Positions 22,540 to 33,700 of a stretch of 64,000 bases of DNA are shown piece after piece. Position 1 is the stretch's first letter; every line of letters begins with the position of its first letter. The notes below the pieces were generated by a model. That model worked only from the letters and a program-made list of their open reading frames with translations, had not been told where the DNA came from and searched no databases. Made by a program: the position numbers and the translations under genes. Source of the DNA: Glossina fuscipes (Eukaryota > Arthropoda > Insecta > Diptera > Glossinidae); the NCBI RefSeq assembly GCF_014805625.2, contig NW_024003300.1, positions 488,241 to 552,240 on the forward strand. Direction: 5' to 3'.

Positions 22540-22990
22540 TGCTCACGTCAAAATCCACTTTGCCCTTCCTGTGTCACAAGCCACGGCCGCTCTGAATTGT
22601 CCTTAAAATGCCAAGGAATGCATAAATTGTAAGGGTGAACGTTCTTCTAACTGCAAAACATGTCCAATATACAAGAAAATTGCCAAATCCAGAAATGACA
22701 CAGCAGAACGTCTTAAACCACAAGTTTACTCTTTTTATCAAAGTACTTATGCACACACAAATAACCCAAATTTTCAAATTGCATGGAAAGATTCTTTGAG
22801 TTGCCTCCACAGACATCTCAACCAACAATCAAACGATCAAACATTGAGTCTACTGCCGGAGTTTCAACCAAGAAGCTGATAACTACTGAAATCACCATGT
22901 CCCAATTTCAATATAAAATCTTCAAATCTCGAAACTGTGACACCCATCCCAGACAATATTTCTTCCAATATTCAAAAATTACATAATATC
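22540..22990 (+). pseudogene. I-like LINE gag (ORF1), zinc-knuckle region
   Basis: Contains CPSCVTSHGRSELSLKC in one frame and, after a one-base shift, ECINCKGERSSNCKTCPIYK, the typical C-terminal knuckle pair of Jockey/I-type gags (C-x2-C-x3-H/R-x4-C then C-x2-Y-K). These bind element RNA. The tail runs to stops near 22985. The N-terminal part upstream of 22540 is too decayed to read. Confidence 0.75.
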
Positions 22991-23119
22991 AAGCTATCCT
23001 CTAACTCAAATTCTATTATTAACTCCGCTACATACCTATCTCGCGACTTCACAAGAGTATTCTTAACCAACGACCCCTTTCAAATTCGTACTTCTTTTTT
23101 CTTAACTTAATTGCGCCAG

Positions 23120-23580
23120 CATTTGTAACAAATTAGAACAACTTGAACAATACCTTCATTGTAATGACATCTCCGTGGTCTGTCTTTTTGAAACTTTTCC
23201 TCCTTAAGCCTTGTGATTCTTTTTTTGCTAAGAACTCTAAAGTAGCTAAATTTAGTCGTATCTCCAACTCTTGTCATAGTGGTGGTGTGGCGATGCTTAT
23301 ATCAAGTTTTCATTCTCTTACGCTTCTAATTTTAAACCTTTGATTATTGTCATCATTGATTCTGCAATTATCAGGTTATATTCTTTCAAATCCGATGTAT
23401 CTCCATTCATGTGTGTCGATTTTAATGCTCACAATGTATGTTGGGGTAGTCCTTTCCCTAATTCAAGAGGCAGACAAATTTAAGATTTTCTTAAAAGCAG
23501 CAATTTAGTTTTACTTAATAATGGTAATCCTACTCATTTTGGAAATTCTTTCACTGACGCTTTGTAACGAAAGTCTTCTA
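23120..23580 (+). pseudogene. I-like LINE endonuclease
   Basis: LEQYLHCNDISVVCLFETF matches the start of I/Jockey endonucleases (LxxFLxxxxIDIxLLxET). CHSGGVAMLIS corresponds to the GGGVAILI block. Further on FMCVDFNAHNVCWGSPFPNS gives the G-D-F-N-A-H-H-x-x-W-G-S block (D, N and H catalytic; here VDFNAHN), then RGRQI and LLNNGNPTHFGNS. Frameshifts near 23160 and 23345. The terminal S-D-H block is not clear. Confidence 0.82.
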
Positions 23581-23717
23581 AAAAATCCTACCCTCCTAAA
23601 CCTTGGTGCAACATCGCAATCGAGTCACCGACAAACTTAAACACGCTATAAATAAATGCAAACGATCTCCTTCTAGAACAAATTTAAAATTTATCAATAT
23701 AAGATTTTTGGCGCACA

Positions 23718-24830
23718 ATGAAAATTTTTAGAGGCATCACTTCCACTCATTGTTTTATACCCACACGGCTCTTTATCGAGTTCTATGATAACCTCACTGG
23801 ACCTTCTTGTCCAATACTCCAGTCTGTATCGCTTGATGAAGAACATGATAATGTTTTTTTAAGCGACATATCTCTCTCCGAACTCGATAAATCCATTTGT
23901 CTCTCAAAAGTCTCATCTCTGGGATTAGATGGTATTCGTAACAATTATTTCAAGGTGTTGCACGTCCAAAATAGATTAATTCTGCCTAAGGAATTTGACA
24001 ATATTCTAATTACCGATTCCACTTCCGACTTCCAAGACTTCACGCTTCAAATTTCTCGAATCTAAATGACTCTTCGGCAATTTCAGGACACTTTGTGGTC
24101 AGCAATGAACTCAGCGTTCGCTAAAAACGATATTCTCATTTCCTGCTTTCTGGACATAACAACAATTAACATCTTAAATTCTTCACTTCTGTCTTTGAAT
24201 CTCCCTACCAAATTCTGTAATTTACTATGCGACTTCTTTCTTTATAAAAATAAGTTCAATAACTACGATTACGTTGTACATAGGAGATCTTTCACAGGTT
24301 TCTCTCATCTACGTTGAGTGATGTTCGTTTTAATGTATATATTATCAAAATTTTCACTTTCCTTCCTGAGAACATCTTAATTGTGGACTATGCTGACGAT
24401 CTTGTCATTTATAGTTCCAACTCTGATCCAGATTTGTGTAGGCGCAATTTGCAATCTGCTGTCGACATTATTTCCTTTGGCCTTGAATCACTTCAACTCA
24501 CTCTTGCAATCAATAAAAACAAACACTTGATCTTTTCAAAAAAAATGAGAGATCCCACGGTTTCTCCTTTACTCATATATGGTTATTCTATTGCGTTTGT
24601 TAAAACTTTGAACTTTTTAGGCTTTGCCCTACACTCGAAACATTCCCCAGCAGCTCACATTGACAAAATTGCCAAACCATGTTTTCAACTCATTATATAT
24701 TGGAATCCATTTGTGGTATTTCTTGCGGTCCTGACTTTTCTTGCACGATTAAACTGTATCTTGGCTTAATCAGACCAAAGTTAGAATACGCCTGCTCACT
24801 CTTATTGGACATTGTAAAGAAGGACCTTCT
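23718..24830 (+). pseudogene. I-like LINE reverse transcriptase
   Basis: ELDKSICLSKVSSLGLDGIR is the S-S-P-G-L-D-G-I fingers block. After a gap, CFLDITTINILN stands where the first catalytic D-x-x-x-A-Y block should be. The best-kept part is 24314-24769: LIVDYADDLVIYSSN with both aspartates, then FGLESLQLTLAINKNKH and a KTLNFLGFALHSK block of the thumb. The thumb continues in another frame as GLIRPKLEYACSLL (24770-24810). Stops at 24062, 24317 and 24768 disable it. Confidence 0.87.
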
Positions 24831-24925
24831 GAAATTATGCAGAATCCAATAGAAATGCCTCCGTATGGCTCTTGGTGGCATGAATTCTACATACACACAC
24901 TAGGCTTGAAACAGATGAAAATGTC

Positions 24926-25490
24926 ATGCAGAGACACAGCTACACCAACGTTACTCGAGCTTGGTCATTTTTCATCTTCACTAAAGAATCTAAGATCGAC
25001 GGTTTAGGCAGTGGCGTTTGGTTTCCAGATATTAATATAAAAGCCTTCTTCCTAAATCACCCATGTAGCATTACATTTTCAGCTGAATGTCTTGCGATCC
25101 TAGTGGCCATTCTCGTAGCGAGTAATGGACCTCAAAAGAAATTCCTTATAGGGTCAGACAGTAAATCTCTCTTATCCGCTTCATAATTATTTCCTCTTGG
25201 TTTATCAATCGCGGACACAGACGTGACATTATTTGTCTTACTAACAAGCTGATGTTCAACCACACGAGATGACCATCTATTGAAAGTTAACATAATAAAC
25301 AATCCTTTAAGCACGTGTGAAGTCTTACAATCTTCTCATCATATCCTATTTGTCTGTCCGTATGTTACCACTTTTATTCGCCATTCCACGCTTATACACC
25401 AAACCTAACCCCAACTTTACTAAGGCTCAAACAAAGAACTCTGTTTTCACATTGGGCCATTTTTACACATCTCAGTGAATTTTCGGTTGT
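24926..25490 (+). pseudogene. I-like LINE RNase H and C-terminal Cys/His block
   Basis: FIFTKESKIDGLGSGVWFPD matches the I-clade RNase H start (family YTDGSK...G-x-G), with the first catalytic aspartate replaced. AECLAILVAILVA is the E-L-x-A-I block with the catalytic glutamate, and KKFLIGSDSKSLLSA holds the third catalytic residue in S-D-S. Downstream, STCEVLQSSHHILFVCP matches the C-terminal Cys/His block that follows RNase H in these elements. The end near 25500 is approximate. Confidence 0.82.
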
Positions 25491-25869
25491 GATTTACTGA
25501 ATTACAAAAAAAGAAGAAAACAGCTGTAAATTAAACATAAAATAAACCGTAAACAACTCACAAACAGCTAAACCAAAACAAAGAGTTTAATGTTTTTGGA
25601 AGATAAGTAAATTAATTTTGTTTTGTTTCTACTTCAATTGTTTAATTAATACTCTTAATTCCCCAAAGCGTTTAATCAATTGTATATTATCAATCTTTCT
25701 ATACGCCATCATAAATTGTCGCTTTCATTGATAAGGCGCGAAGGGGCAACAAATAGTGAAAACTCATTACTCTACTGGATTGCCTTATCGCCAACAATTC
25801 TAAAGCAGTTTATTAAATTAAAAAAAAAAGTAAATTCTTATTATTAAATAATCAAGCATTGTTAAAGAT

Positions 25870-26345
25870 TATTCGTGAGGAATGGCTACTTTGCCCATAT
25901 TACGTTATTTGGCAGTGGGGGAACATCGACAGAGGGACAGCGAATTCTCTTACATTACCCGAAAAATTGTAAGTAAATGATTTTGTATATTTATCAACAG
26001 TATAAATTAAAATATACACATTGTTTCATATAGCTTTTCTCAAAAGTTTCGTGGGTGAAAAAAGGAAAAAGAAAATTGATGTGGGTCTATTTTTATTCTG
26101 CTTCTTAAGTTCTTGTGACACGTAATTGTACAACAAACGATGATTGCAGTATTCCTAACATATACTGAAGTGATTGGAATCGTAGATGGAACTGATATTT
26201 ATTTTCGTAAACTTGCACAAATTAAAGAACGTTTTATAAACCGAAAAAGCAAGCATAACCTATGTGGAATGGTGTTGTGTTTATCCAGGTACATATATAC
26301 GTTTGCGTATATGGATACAAATATTTTACTTGTAAAGTTTGCGAC
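25870..26345 (+). pseudogene. PIF/Harbinger transposase fragment
   Basis: The first piece MATLPILRYLAVGEHRQRDS (25880-25978) resembles the helix-turn-helix region of Harbinger nucleases (LRYLATGSFQ) and ends at ATT|GTAAGTAAAT, a good splice donor. The second piece (26155-26275) reads VIGIVDGTDIYFRKLAQIKE followed by RFINRKSKHNLCGMVLC, matching the DDE_Tnp_4 block G-x-I-D-G-T-H-I...Y-x-N-R-K-x-x-H-S-x-N-x-Q-x-V-C with the first catalytic D kept. The transposase would cut and paste DNA. The rest of the DDE domain is missing. Confidence 0.65.
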
Positions 26346-28449
26346 GACAAGAAAATTATGACAGTGAACTTTCGATTTCCGGGATCAAGAAAATTTATTT
26401 TGCAGTCGACAAAGTAATAAAATAAGAACCTACGTATCTTGTGCACATTTAAATTGAACTGTATCCAAATAAAAGATAAAAAGAATAAATCCCCTTTAAA
26501 ACGTTTTATGAAAATTAAAAAGTTGTCTTTTATTTACATAGTGTAAAGCTAGAATTGATTTGCTATTCATTATAAAATATTATACATCCTTAGTGGGCAA
26601 ATTTAAATGTAAACGTACTTTATAAAATAAAAATAAAATAGTGCATACCAAAATCCAAAGTTCAATTTTGCAATCCAAAGTTCTGCTAAGAAATGAAAAT
26701 AGGAAATTATATGCTTTATATGAAAATAATTCACTTCATTTCATTTTATCAAACGTTTTACATAATTTGGTTCAATTTATGTTTGTATCATTTTTGTATT
26801 CATTGTAAACAAACAAACATCAAATTTTCCCTTTATTTTACTATTACTTTTTGGAAGTACGCCCTCCAAATGATAAAATACATAATTGTTGTCCTGACAA
26901 TACTTGGTATTGCCAAAATATATTTTATGTGCTACTAATAGTAAGAAGCTTGATTATATCATATGAATTGTCATCTGAAAAAACGGAAGAAAAAATAACT
27001 CGGTGTAATATTTGTTATTAAATTTAATTGAAAATTTACATATTTGTGGACTCAAAATCTAGAAAATAAGAACTGGCAATTCTTTCAATTTTTTAAATTT
27101 GAAATAGAATTAAAATTACAATTTCTAAGATCTGTATCAAAGTACTCCCAAGGCGCTAAAAAATGGCAAACTAACACCAACCCGAGCAACAATAACCTAA
27201 AATCAATAGAGATTGAAAGAACTATATAGTAAAAACGTAATTTTTTTTTCTTTTTTAGGCTCCTGCTGATGCGCAGAATATTAGAAATCTATACAAGGCA
27301 GTATAAAAATTTCTTTCGAAGATATTAGTTACCGTATTCCTTCTTAAGAGAAACCAACTTATCAGTGAATCTGTGTTTCATTACTTTACATTAGAGTACA
27401 GACGAAGCATAATGCGATAAAGAAATCTCCCTAGAGAAAATTGGTCGTTTTGAAAAATTGCCAAAGTATTATGCAGTGTTTCACAAGGATTGTTTAATAA
27501 GAAATAGTGTAATTGTTAACTTACCAATTTTTTTTCGTTTAGAACTTCTAATTTAGTTTAGCTAATTACGGGAGAAATAAACGACAAATGAGAATAATGA
27601 ATGTATAAGAAAATATTACAAATTTTTTGCAAGTATTATTACAATTTCATTGCAGCACATATTGATATGTTGTGGAATCACGTCGTCATAACATTTCAGT
27701 GGTCAACGATATAATAGGACTTGGTATAGATAAAAAGGACTTCATATGACTAAAAACTGACCAAATTGTCTGGAAATGTAAATAATTGGGAAATTTAATT
27801 ACAAGGATCCAAAAAAAAACAAAAGGAATTAAAAAAAACTTAATGGAAATCTTCTACTAACTACTAAAAATGAAAACACATTCTTCTTCTTGAACATTTA
27901 GCAACAACAAATGATTCGACGCGTTATAAAAGAAAAGCAAAACGCAAACACAACGTTCTTTACCTGGGCCTTAATAAAGTTGACAATTAATTTACGTTAT
28001 TGTGTAACATTAGAATCTTACGTTTGCTTGTTGATACTAATAAATGCTTCCACGTCTATCAAGTGGTGCGCCCGTCATTATCTATATTATTATTTATATT
28101 TATTATTTATATTATTTATATATATTATTATTTATTTTTTCTTTTAGCGTATTTTATTCTTATTTTAAAAAGAAATTTTTTTTTTATTTCTGTATATATT
28201 TTTTTAAAATTATTTAAAATATTTTTTTTGGCTTTTATTCTTTTGATTTTCCTTTACTTTCTTTTCTATTCTTATAGTCTTATTTTTCTTATTTAAAGTA
28301 AATGATAGTATACTGGAAAGTAATAGAAAGTGATAGGAAAGCAGTGTCGTCAACGAGTAACAATGGCTAGCTGGGTGAAAAATAGATTCGAAGCTTGTCC
28401 GTTGCATTTTATATATTTAAGCTGTGTGCGTTGACAAAAGAAAACACTG
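26346..28449. other. Unassigned AT-rich DNA
   Basis: No gene recognised. Frames here (26693-26938, 27044-27229, 27911-28296) translate to Phe/Ile/Lys-rich low complexity. A TTATTATTTATA-type simple repeat occupies 28078-28140 and T-rich DNA continues to 28300. The segment 27545-27610 shares a TTTAGCTAAYTAYRGGAGAA block with 47432-47460, a possible dispersed repeat. Confidence 0.4.
28078..28140. repeat. AT-rich simple repeat
   Basis: Imperfect repeats of TTATTATTTATA units directly followed by a T-rich stretch. Typical microsatellite/low-complexity DNA; it makes the overlapping open frames of Tyr/Leu/Phe spurious. Confidence 0.8.
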
Positions 28450-28461
28450 CTAAATAAGCCG

Positions 28462-28915
28462 TCAAGTTTGAAAACAAAGTATAACTAAAATAGTGTGGTT
28501 AGGAAGACCAAACGAGGATAATTTGCGAATAAGTGAATCAAGTTGCGGATAAACATTAAGAAGATGATCGGGAGATTGTAGAGCACCACATGTGCATAAG
28601 GGGCTCGGTATTGTGTTGATTTTATGTGAATGGTAATCCCATCCGATATGTTTAAACATTAATCTGTCATAAGATGTTACGGCCGAGATTGAAACGGAAC
28701 TGTGGTTCAACTTTTGTATGCGGAGCCAAAGAATATAAATGACGACCAGAAGCTGATAGACACCCATGTGATTGCGTTCTGATCGCTAGTGAAAATTGAA
28801 GATTATATTGTAAAAATCTAATTTCTAGTATATATGGGTGAGTTCTATCTGTGGGGAACTATTGTAGAGATAGTAAAAACGATTTGCTGTCTGAAACAAT
28901 GAGAAAGTTTCTTCG
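28462..28915 (-). pseudogene. I-like LINE RNase H and C-terminus (inverted copy)
   Basis: RRNFLIVSDSKSFLLSLQ (28915-28862) is the third catalytic block of RNase H and parallels KKFLIGSDSKSLLSA of the plus-strand copy. The frame 28767-28462 then reads HIGWDYHSHKINTIPSPLCT followed by CGALQSPDHLLNVYP, the terminal C-x-C-G...H-L-L...C/Y-P block, with the final cysteine replaced by tyrosine. Frameshifts lie between the two pieces. Confidence 0.8.
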
Positions 28916-29359
28916 CTTTTGCATCGCTTACAGACGGAACTTTGATTACAAGTTGAAAAATGTGAGATTAGTAAGGAATTATGAATAAAATATATATGTC
29001 GAATTTCAGAATATTGAAATTATTAACATTACCATGTAAACAAAATCTTTCTTTGGATTTAAGAGTACTGATGCTAACTGAGTTGAAAGCTGCAGAAATA
29101 TTCAGAAAGCAAGCGACAAAAGTTTGACTTTTGGCAAAAGCCAGATTGATAGTAGGCTAAAGAGTGATGATGGTGTCGCGGGCAGATTCGGGACGTCTGA
29201 ACACAAATTGACGGTTGCTGAGAAGGTTTTGAGATTATAGATGCCTTTCTAAACAAGAACAAAGTATCCTCTGAAAAACCTTTACGATCAGGCAGTTCCT
29301 TTTTTTAAGGTAATGGTTTGAAAATTTAACCAATTTGTGGTATTCAACATGTGTTGAGA

Positions 29360-29505
29360 ACCTCATTATCTTTAAGAAGAATTAACCTGTTCTCCGTAAC
29401 TAAATATTCGAGATTGCCATTTCGAATGCCATCTAACCCAAGAGATGTCTTCTCAGAAACATTTATAGCCCTGTTAAATTTACCAAGGGTAATCTCCCTT
29501 AAAGC
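29360..29505 (-). pseudogene. I-like LINE reverse transcriptase fragment (inverted copy)
   Basis: About 48 codons starting FNRAINVSEKTSLGLDGIRN and continuing GNLEYLVTENRLILLKDNEV. The S-L-G-L-D-G-I block is the RT fingers motif, and the following residues pair with the plus-strand copy at 23890-23995. No palm or catalytic region remains. Confidence 0.78.
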
Positions 29506-29520
29506 ATGGTTGTAGCATCA

Positions 29521-30111
29521 CTCATCAAATTAAAAACAACGTATGATAAATTTACAAGTTTATAAATTGCATGTTAAGATTAATCAAATCAAGGGTATGC
29601 TTGGTTTTTAATTTGATTTTAGATGTTTGGCTTGACTGCTAAGAGATACTAACTGTATTCCACAGCTATTGTGCTTACATCGAGCCAAAAAGACAAAAGT
29701 AAGTGAATAATGCTGAGAGTTGCCTCGTACATGAAGAATAATTAGACGAAGAACGCAAGCGAAAACTATCTTTCAGACATACAATTACTCTCTGAAAGTT
29801 CTTTACCTAATTCTAACAAACATTATTCCCTAAACAACCGCTCTTGTAAATACAAGGAAGTCTGAATTCTGTGGGCGATTTTGCAGCACTTATGGAAATA
29901 AAAAAAAACGGCCACACCTTTTGGCGACAGCTGCATTAAATTTTTTTGTATTTTATTGCCAAAATGTTGGTAAGAAAATTTCCCTCGTAGCATATATGTG
30001 ACGATTTTGTGTAACATTATAACTAGTTAATAATAATTGTAAATACTGTTGTAAATAGAAGATTTTATGTAGGATAAACATATTATTATAATATTAGTTT
30101 ACATTTAAATC
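29521..30111. other. Unassigned spacer between two LINE remnants
   Basis: About 590 AT-rich bases without recognisable coding or structural signals. Confidence 0.35.
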
Positions 30112-30880
30112 GAAATTAGCTGCGTAAAATTTCGTCGAAAGTATTCAGCAAAAAGAGTTGAGTTTTCAGTATCTCACAGCCATTGAAAAAAACATGCGAG
30201 ATATATATAGAGATTTCTCTTTTGGAGTTGAAAAACTTCAAAAAATGTCTAGGATTAACAAAAAGTGAGAATTTTATCAACTAAATATATCTGCAATAAT
30301 GTTGGTGTTTGAGGTAATTAAACCTATGTCTTGATGCAGAATAAGTAAAATAGTCGTAAGCAGAACCACTTTTCAAAAGTTTTTTGAAGAGATTGTTTTT
30401 CCCATTTTTGTAATATTTAATTGTGTTGTTAAATCATGGCGAGCATCGGCTTCGAGGGCAAGGTTGTTTGATCCGAGCGGAAACAGAAACAGCTAGGTTC
30501 AATACGTTACAGAACGAAGACAGTAAGGTTTCAATATTTTTAGCAGCGAAATCAAACATAATGTATGAAAGACGAAATTTAAGTAGTAAAATATTAGTTT
30601 TGTTAAAATCATAATATATTTTGGAAACTTAATTATAAGTTGGATAGTGCATGTTAGAGTAATTCACGGGACCATCATGCCTGCAATAAAAGAAAATACA
30701 AATTGCTGGATGATACGGATGCACAGGTAAACTACAAACGGACAGGGATTTACAACTACCTCCGGGAAATTGGCAAAGCAAAGATCTAGCAAGCTGCCAT
30801 TACAATTATGATCAAATAATTCATTGAAAAACGTAATAGCTCTATCATATGTTCAAGTGGGGCCATACAGCCAGCCTGCG
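30112..30880 (-). mobile_element. LINE copy C, endonuclease C-terminus and linker only
   Basis: Third copy of the TTTA-tailed family, collinear with 16921-17640 and 4510-5230. The minus strand reads CNGSLLDLCFANFPE (near 30800), YYDFNKTNILLLKFRLSY (near 30600), SSFCNVLN, WFNNTIKYYKNGKNN (near 30420), and HRFNYLKHQHYCRYI (near 30300). It is cut off at both ends: no RT, no 3' UTR and no N-terminal endonuclease. It looks like a deletion survivor, since LINE copies normally keep their 3' end. Confidence 0.82.
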
Positions 30881-31813
30881 ATCTTCATATTCACATATGA
30901 TATGCAAAAGTTAACTTCTGTGGTTTATAAATAAGAACAAAAGCCCTCTTATCGGTTTGATTGTGAAAATAGAGTTCTTTTTCGTTTATAGTGGCGTGTT
31001 CTTTTGAATATCAATCTTCGTACAAAAATTTCCATACTTCGTGTGCACTTTCAAGTCGGTGTCTTCATTTTTGCGGCAACGAGAGTATCAACAACATATA
31101 TCACGCAAACACATAGACGAATAGACATGGGTAAATCGATGTATATAAATTTAGTATCAGAAGACGTCTTTTGAGTTATTATAAATACGAGAAAAAATAT
31201 TGCAGCCGAATAAAGTGACTGTTAAGTACCCCACACAATTTCTAATACAATTCTTCAATTATTCTCATGAAAAAATGTCCTATATATTTTGTTTCGAAGT
31301 AAAAGTGCGCTTTTGATGCAAAGGTTAATATGAGATGGGATCAGAAGTATAATCCTTTTTCGTTTAATTTTAATGCAGTCAATGTTTATGTCAGTTGTCA
31401 ACGTGAAATATTAAAAACTAAACTTTTTGGCATGTAAGGTTTAATTTTTCATAGGAATTGTTGTATGGAAGGACGTCAAAAAAGTTGGTGTATTCAGTAC
31501 ATATTTCCTGAGTAATGCTAACAATTTAATATGCCAAGTTAGCATTACTCAGCCAATTTTGCTGCGAAATTTGAAAAATTACAAATTTTTTTTATAAAAC
31601 ACTTTGTACAAATTTTAACGGCGTTTGTCATTGAAATGTGGATATTCGTCAAAAAGTAGCGGAGTGTGTGTCGAAAAGAAAAGTGCTTTGACAAACTACA
31701 GGTGGGTGAACAGACAAGTGTAATAAATTTTGGTTAAACAGTAAAGTTTGCTTTATTTACTCCGTGCTCTTTGACGGTTATACTTAAACTACACTCTTGC
31801 ACTAACGACCTTT
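30881..31813. other. Unassigned; contains a perfect hairpin
   Basis: No gene recognised. A perfect 15-bp inverted repeat sits at 31508-31552. The stretch 31735-31800 (TTTATTTACTCCGTGCTC and following) has the feel of an LTR adjoining the integrase remnant at 31814, but no second LTR was found to prove it. Confidence 0.4.
31508..31552. repeat. Perfect 15-bp inverted repeat (hairpin)
   Basis: CTGAGTAATGCTAAC at 31508-31522 and its exact reverse complement at 31538-31552, separated by 15 A/T-rich bases. Pairing does not extend outward. It could form a stem-loop or be the collapsed termini of a small DNA transposon. Confidence 0.85.
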
Positions 31814-32143
31814 CTATTCCTTATTATAATCTTGACATATAACTATCCTTCGCACTTTGAATTCTCGTAGATAAACCATATTCGTCACAGTTTTCAGATC
31901 ATTTAAAGTTTGCAATCCCGTCCTTAAAATACCAACTACACTTCCTTTCTGTTCAACGCCGAAAACAAGTTCATTTAGTGTAGCGCCAGTCTTCCTATGA
32001 AGACGCCGAAGATCTTTAGAAGGAAATGTACTGCATCTATCTGGAACTTTTGTCGATAAACTACTGTAACATTCAAAATACGACGTTACACATCTATAAA
32101 CATCGTTAACATTGGTCGTACTGATCGCATAGAGACGAACCAA
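31814..32143 (-). pseudogene. Ty3/gypsy integrase C-terminal fragment (tentative)
   Basis: The open frame contains HRKTGATLNELVFGVEQKGS, resembling the block after the integrase core in some gypsy elements (TG-x-TP-x-E-L-L-F-G-x-x-Q-K/R-G), and it ends VICQDYNKE, resembling the SQ-x-YNK block. No catalytic residue is present. It is on the same strand as the gypsy RNase H/integrase at 35529-34960, so both may belong to one element split by the intervening LINE. Clade assignment is moderate at best. Confidence 0.5.
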
Positions 32144-32899
32144 TTTCGAGAAAGAAGTATCTCTTTCTAAAATTCCTTAGTATACTGTGTTTCTTTACTT
32201 TTGATGAATTATTAGTTACCAGTAAAGTGCGCACAGTCAAGCGTCAGCTCTCGCTACACCCATTAAAAATTTAAAAATGTGTCACCGCTCTTAACAAATA
32301 GGGAAACAGTTCGGAAATTCAAAGCTTGCTGAATTGAAGCAACCACAAATGGCACTAGCTCTGATTTCCCTATTGATATTAAATTAGTACCACTCCGTAT
32401 GGAAAGTGGCAACATGAATTTATCCATGTTTTGTTCTTACACACCCCCAGATTTGGCATGTTTGTAAATTTATTGAAGAGACAAATTTACTGATGCTTTC
32501 ACAACACTGAATGCCATATGCAACATGGAACTGCAATAATAAATCAGGCTGTTTGGTATCCGTTACATCATCTGAAAAGCCAATCAATAGAATTTCGGAT
32601 ATTGGTCTTCTCTAATGTAATCATATTACACTTTGTTCCAACAGTTGATTGAGCGCTACATTTTGAATATACTGATTAGCCGCAATGTATCTTTTGTAGA
32701 GCCTGAGAAACTTTATCATCCAACCTCATTATTTTCGAGCACTGTCTGTTACATTCCCAATATTCGCCATATCTCAACGTGAACATGCCATCAATAAAAC
32801 AAATATCATTCGCCTAAGGAGTCACTTTCGAGTATTTCAGTTCACAATGAATGTGATGATATGGGTTTCCTTCTACAAACTGTTGAAAACGGCATTGGA

Positions 32900-33700
32900 A
32901 GTCGAAATATATTGTTTAGTGCCTCGTTTTGCAAAACTTGAAGGGATTTCAACTCATTGGTCCCCTCATATAAACAATAGATAAATAATCTACTTCACTT
33001 TGAATGACTGAGATATCAACAATTTCGCCCTCTCATTTAGTTTATGTCTTGATTTAAACATTGTGCCTGTAATTGGAGATAATTTTTTTTTCAGTCTGAT
33101 GAGTGTTATTTTGCCAAGTCAGGTTGCTCTGCAGATGCACTTCCAAATGTTTCACTGGATCCACTTCATAAATCATATTTGCACTTAGTTTGATAATGCA
33201 ATTATCATTTCTCTATTTCTGAGGTTTAAATCGGAGAAATTTCCTATTTCTTGGATTCAAACCCAACTTATTAAATGTATATATATTGTGATTAATGCAG
33301 GGTCATTATTAACTAACGATTCTAACTGAATATCTTGGTTGTAAGGGTAGAGGACATATTAGTTGTCAGGTTACGTAAATATTTTACCGCGTAAAGCAAT
33401 ATTATGTATATCATTCAGATAAATCAGGAAAAATAGTGGTTCCGAGCTACTACTACGCCGTGGACACTTTTCATAGTGCTTTTTCTCAAGCTTATTTAAA
33501 GGAGTTGCTATCTTTTGGTAAAACAGCTTTTAAAAAATGCAAACGATCTTCCTGTTCGGCCATAGAAAGAAAATTTTATATTAAAATGTTATGATCCACC
33601 AAATCAATTGCCTTTGTTAAATCTTAAAAAATGCGGCCTACGCCGGAGTAACCATTTATAGATATTTTTGACTACATTAACTACAACGTTGTCTGTTTTA
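32900..33700 (-). pseudogene. LINE reverse transcriptase (third family)
   Basis: Readable blocks in minus order: LTKAIDLVDHNILI (first catalytic D block, near 33615), EPLFFLIYLNDIHNIALRGK (near 33440-33375; the block before F-A-D-D, family LGPLLFLIYINDI), KLGLNPRNRKFLRFKP (near 33265), and YEGTNELKSLQVLQNEAL (near 32970-32915), the thumb block typical of L2/CR1-like RTs. Frames shift repeatedly and the F-A-D-D itself is not visible. Inactive. Confidence 0.7.

Larger units (their letters stand above)
22370..25500 (+). mobile_element. I-like LINE (gag knuckles, EN, RT, RNase H)
   Basis: Plus-strand non-LTR element in canonical order: gag-like ORF1 with cysteine knuckles, APE endonuclease, RT with an intact YADD, RNase H, then a C-terminal Cys/His block. 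An RNase H after the RT and knuckles in ORF1 are features of the I clade and its relatives, whereas CR1/Jockey elements lack RNase H. It is broken by many stops; the thumb ends in a stop near 24768. A second copy is inverted at 28450-29520. No tail or target duplication was identified. Confidence 0.85.
28450..29520 (-). mobile_element. I-like LINE, second inverted and deleted copy
   Basis: Minus-strand relative of the element at 22370-25500. It holds an RT fragment at 29500-29360, RNase H at 28912-28864 and the C-terminal Cys/His region at 28767-28462, in the right order for the minus strand. The RT blocks correspond closely: SEKTSLGLDGIRNGNLEYLV here, KVSSLGLDGIRNNYFKVLHV there, each followed by a RLIL block. 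Only about 450 bases separate the RT fingers from RNase H, so most of the RT is deleted. Ends are approximate. Confidence 0.8.

Noticed and set aside
27911..28296. Plus frames rich in Tyr, Leu and Phe resembling membrane segments
   Set aside because: They lie in TTATTATTTATA simple repeat and poly-T DNA. Apparent hydrophobicity is a composition artefact.
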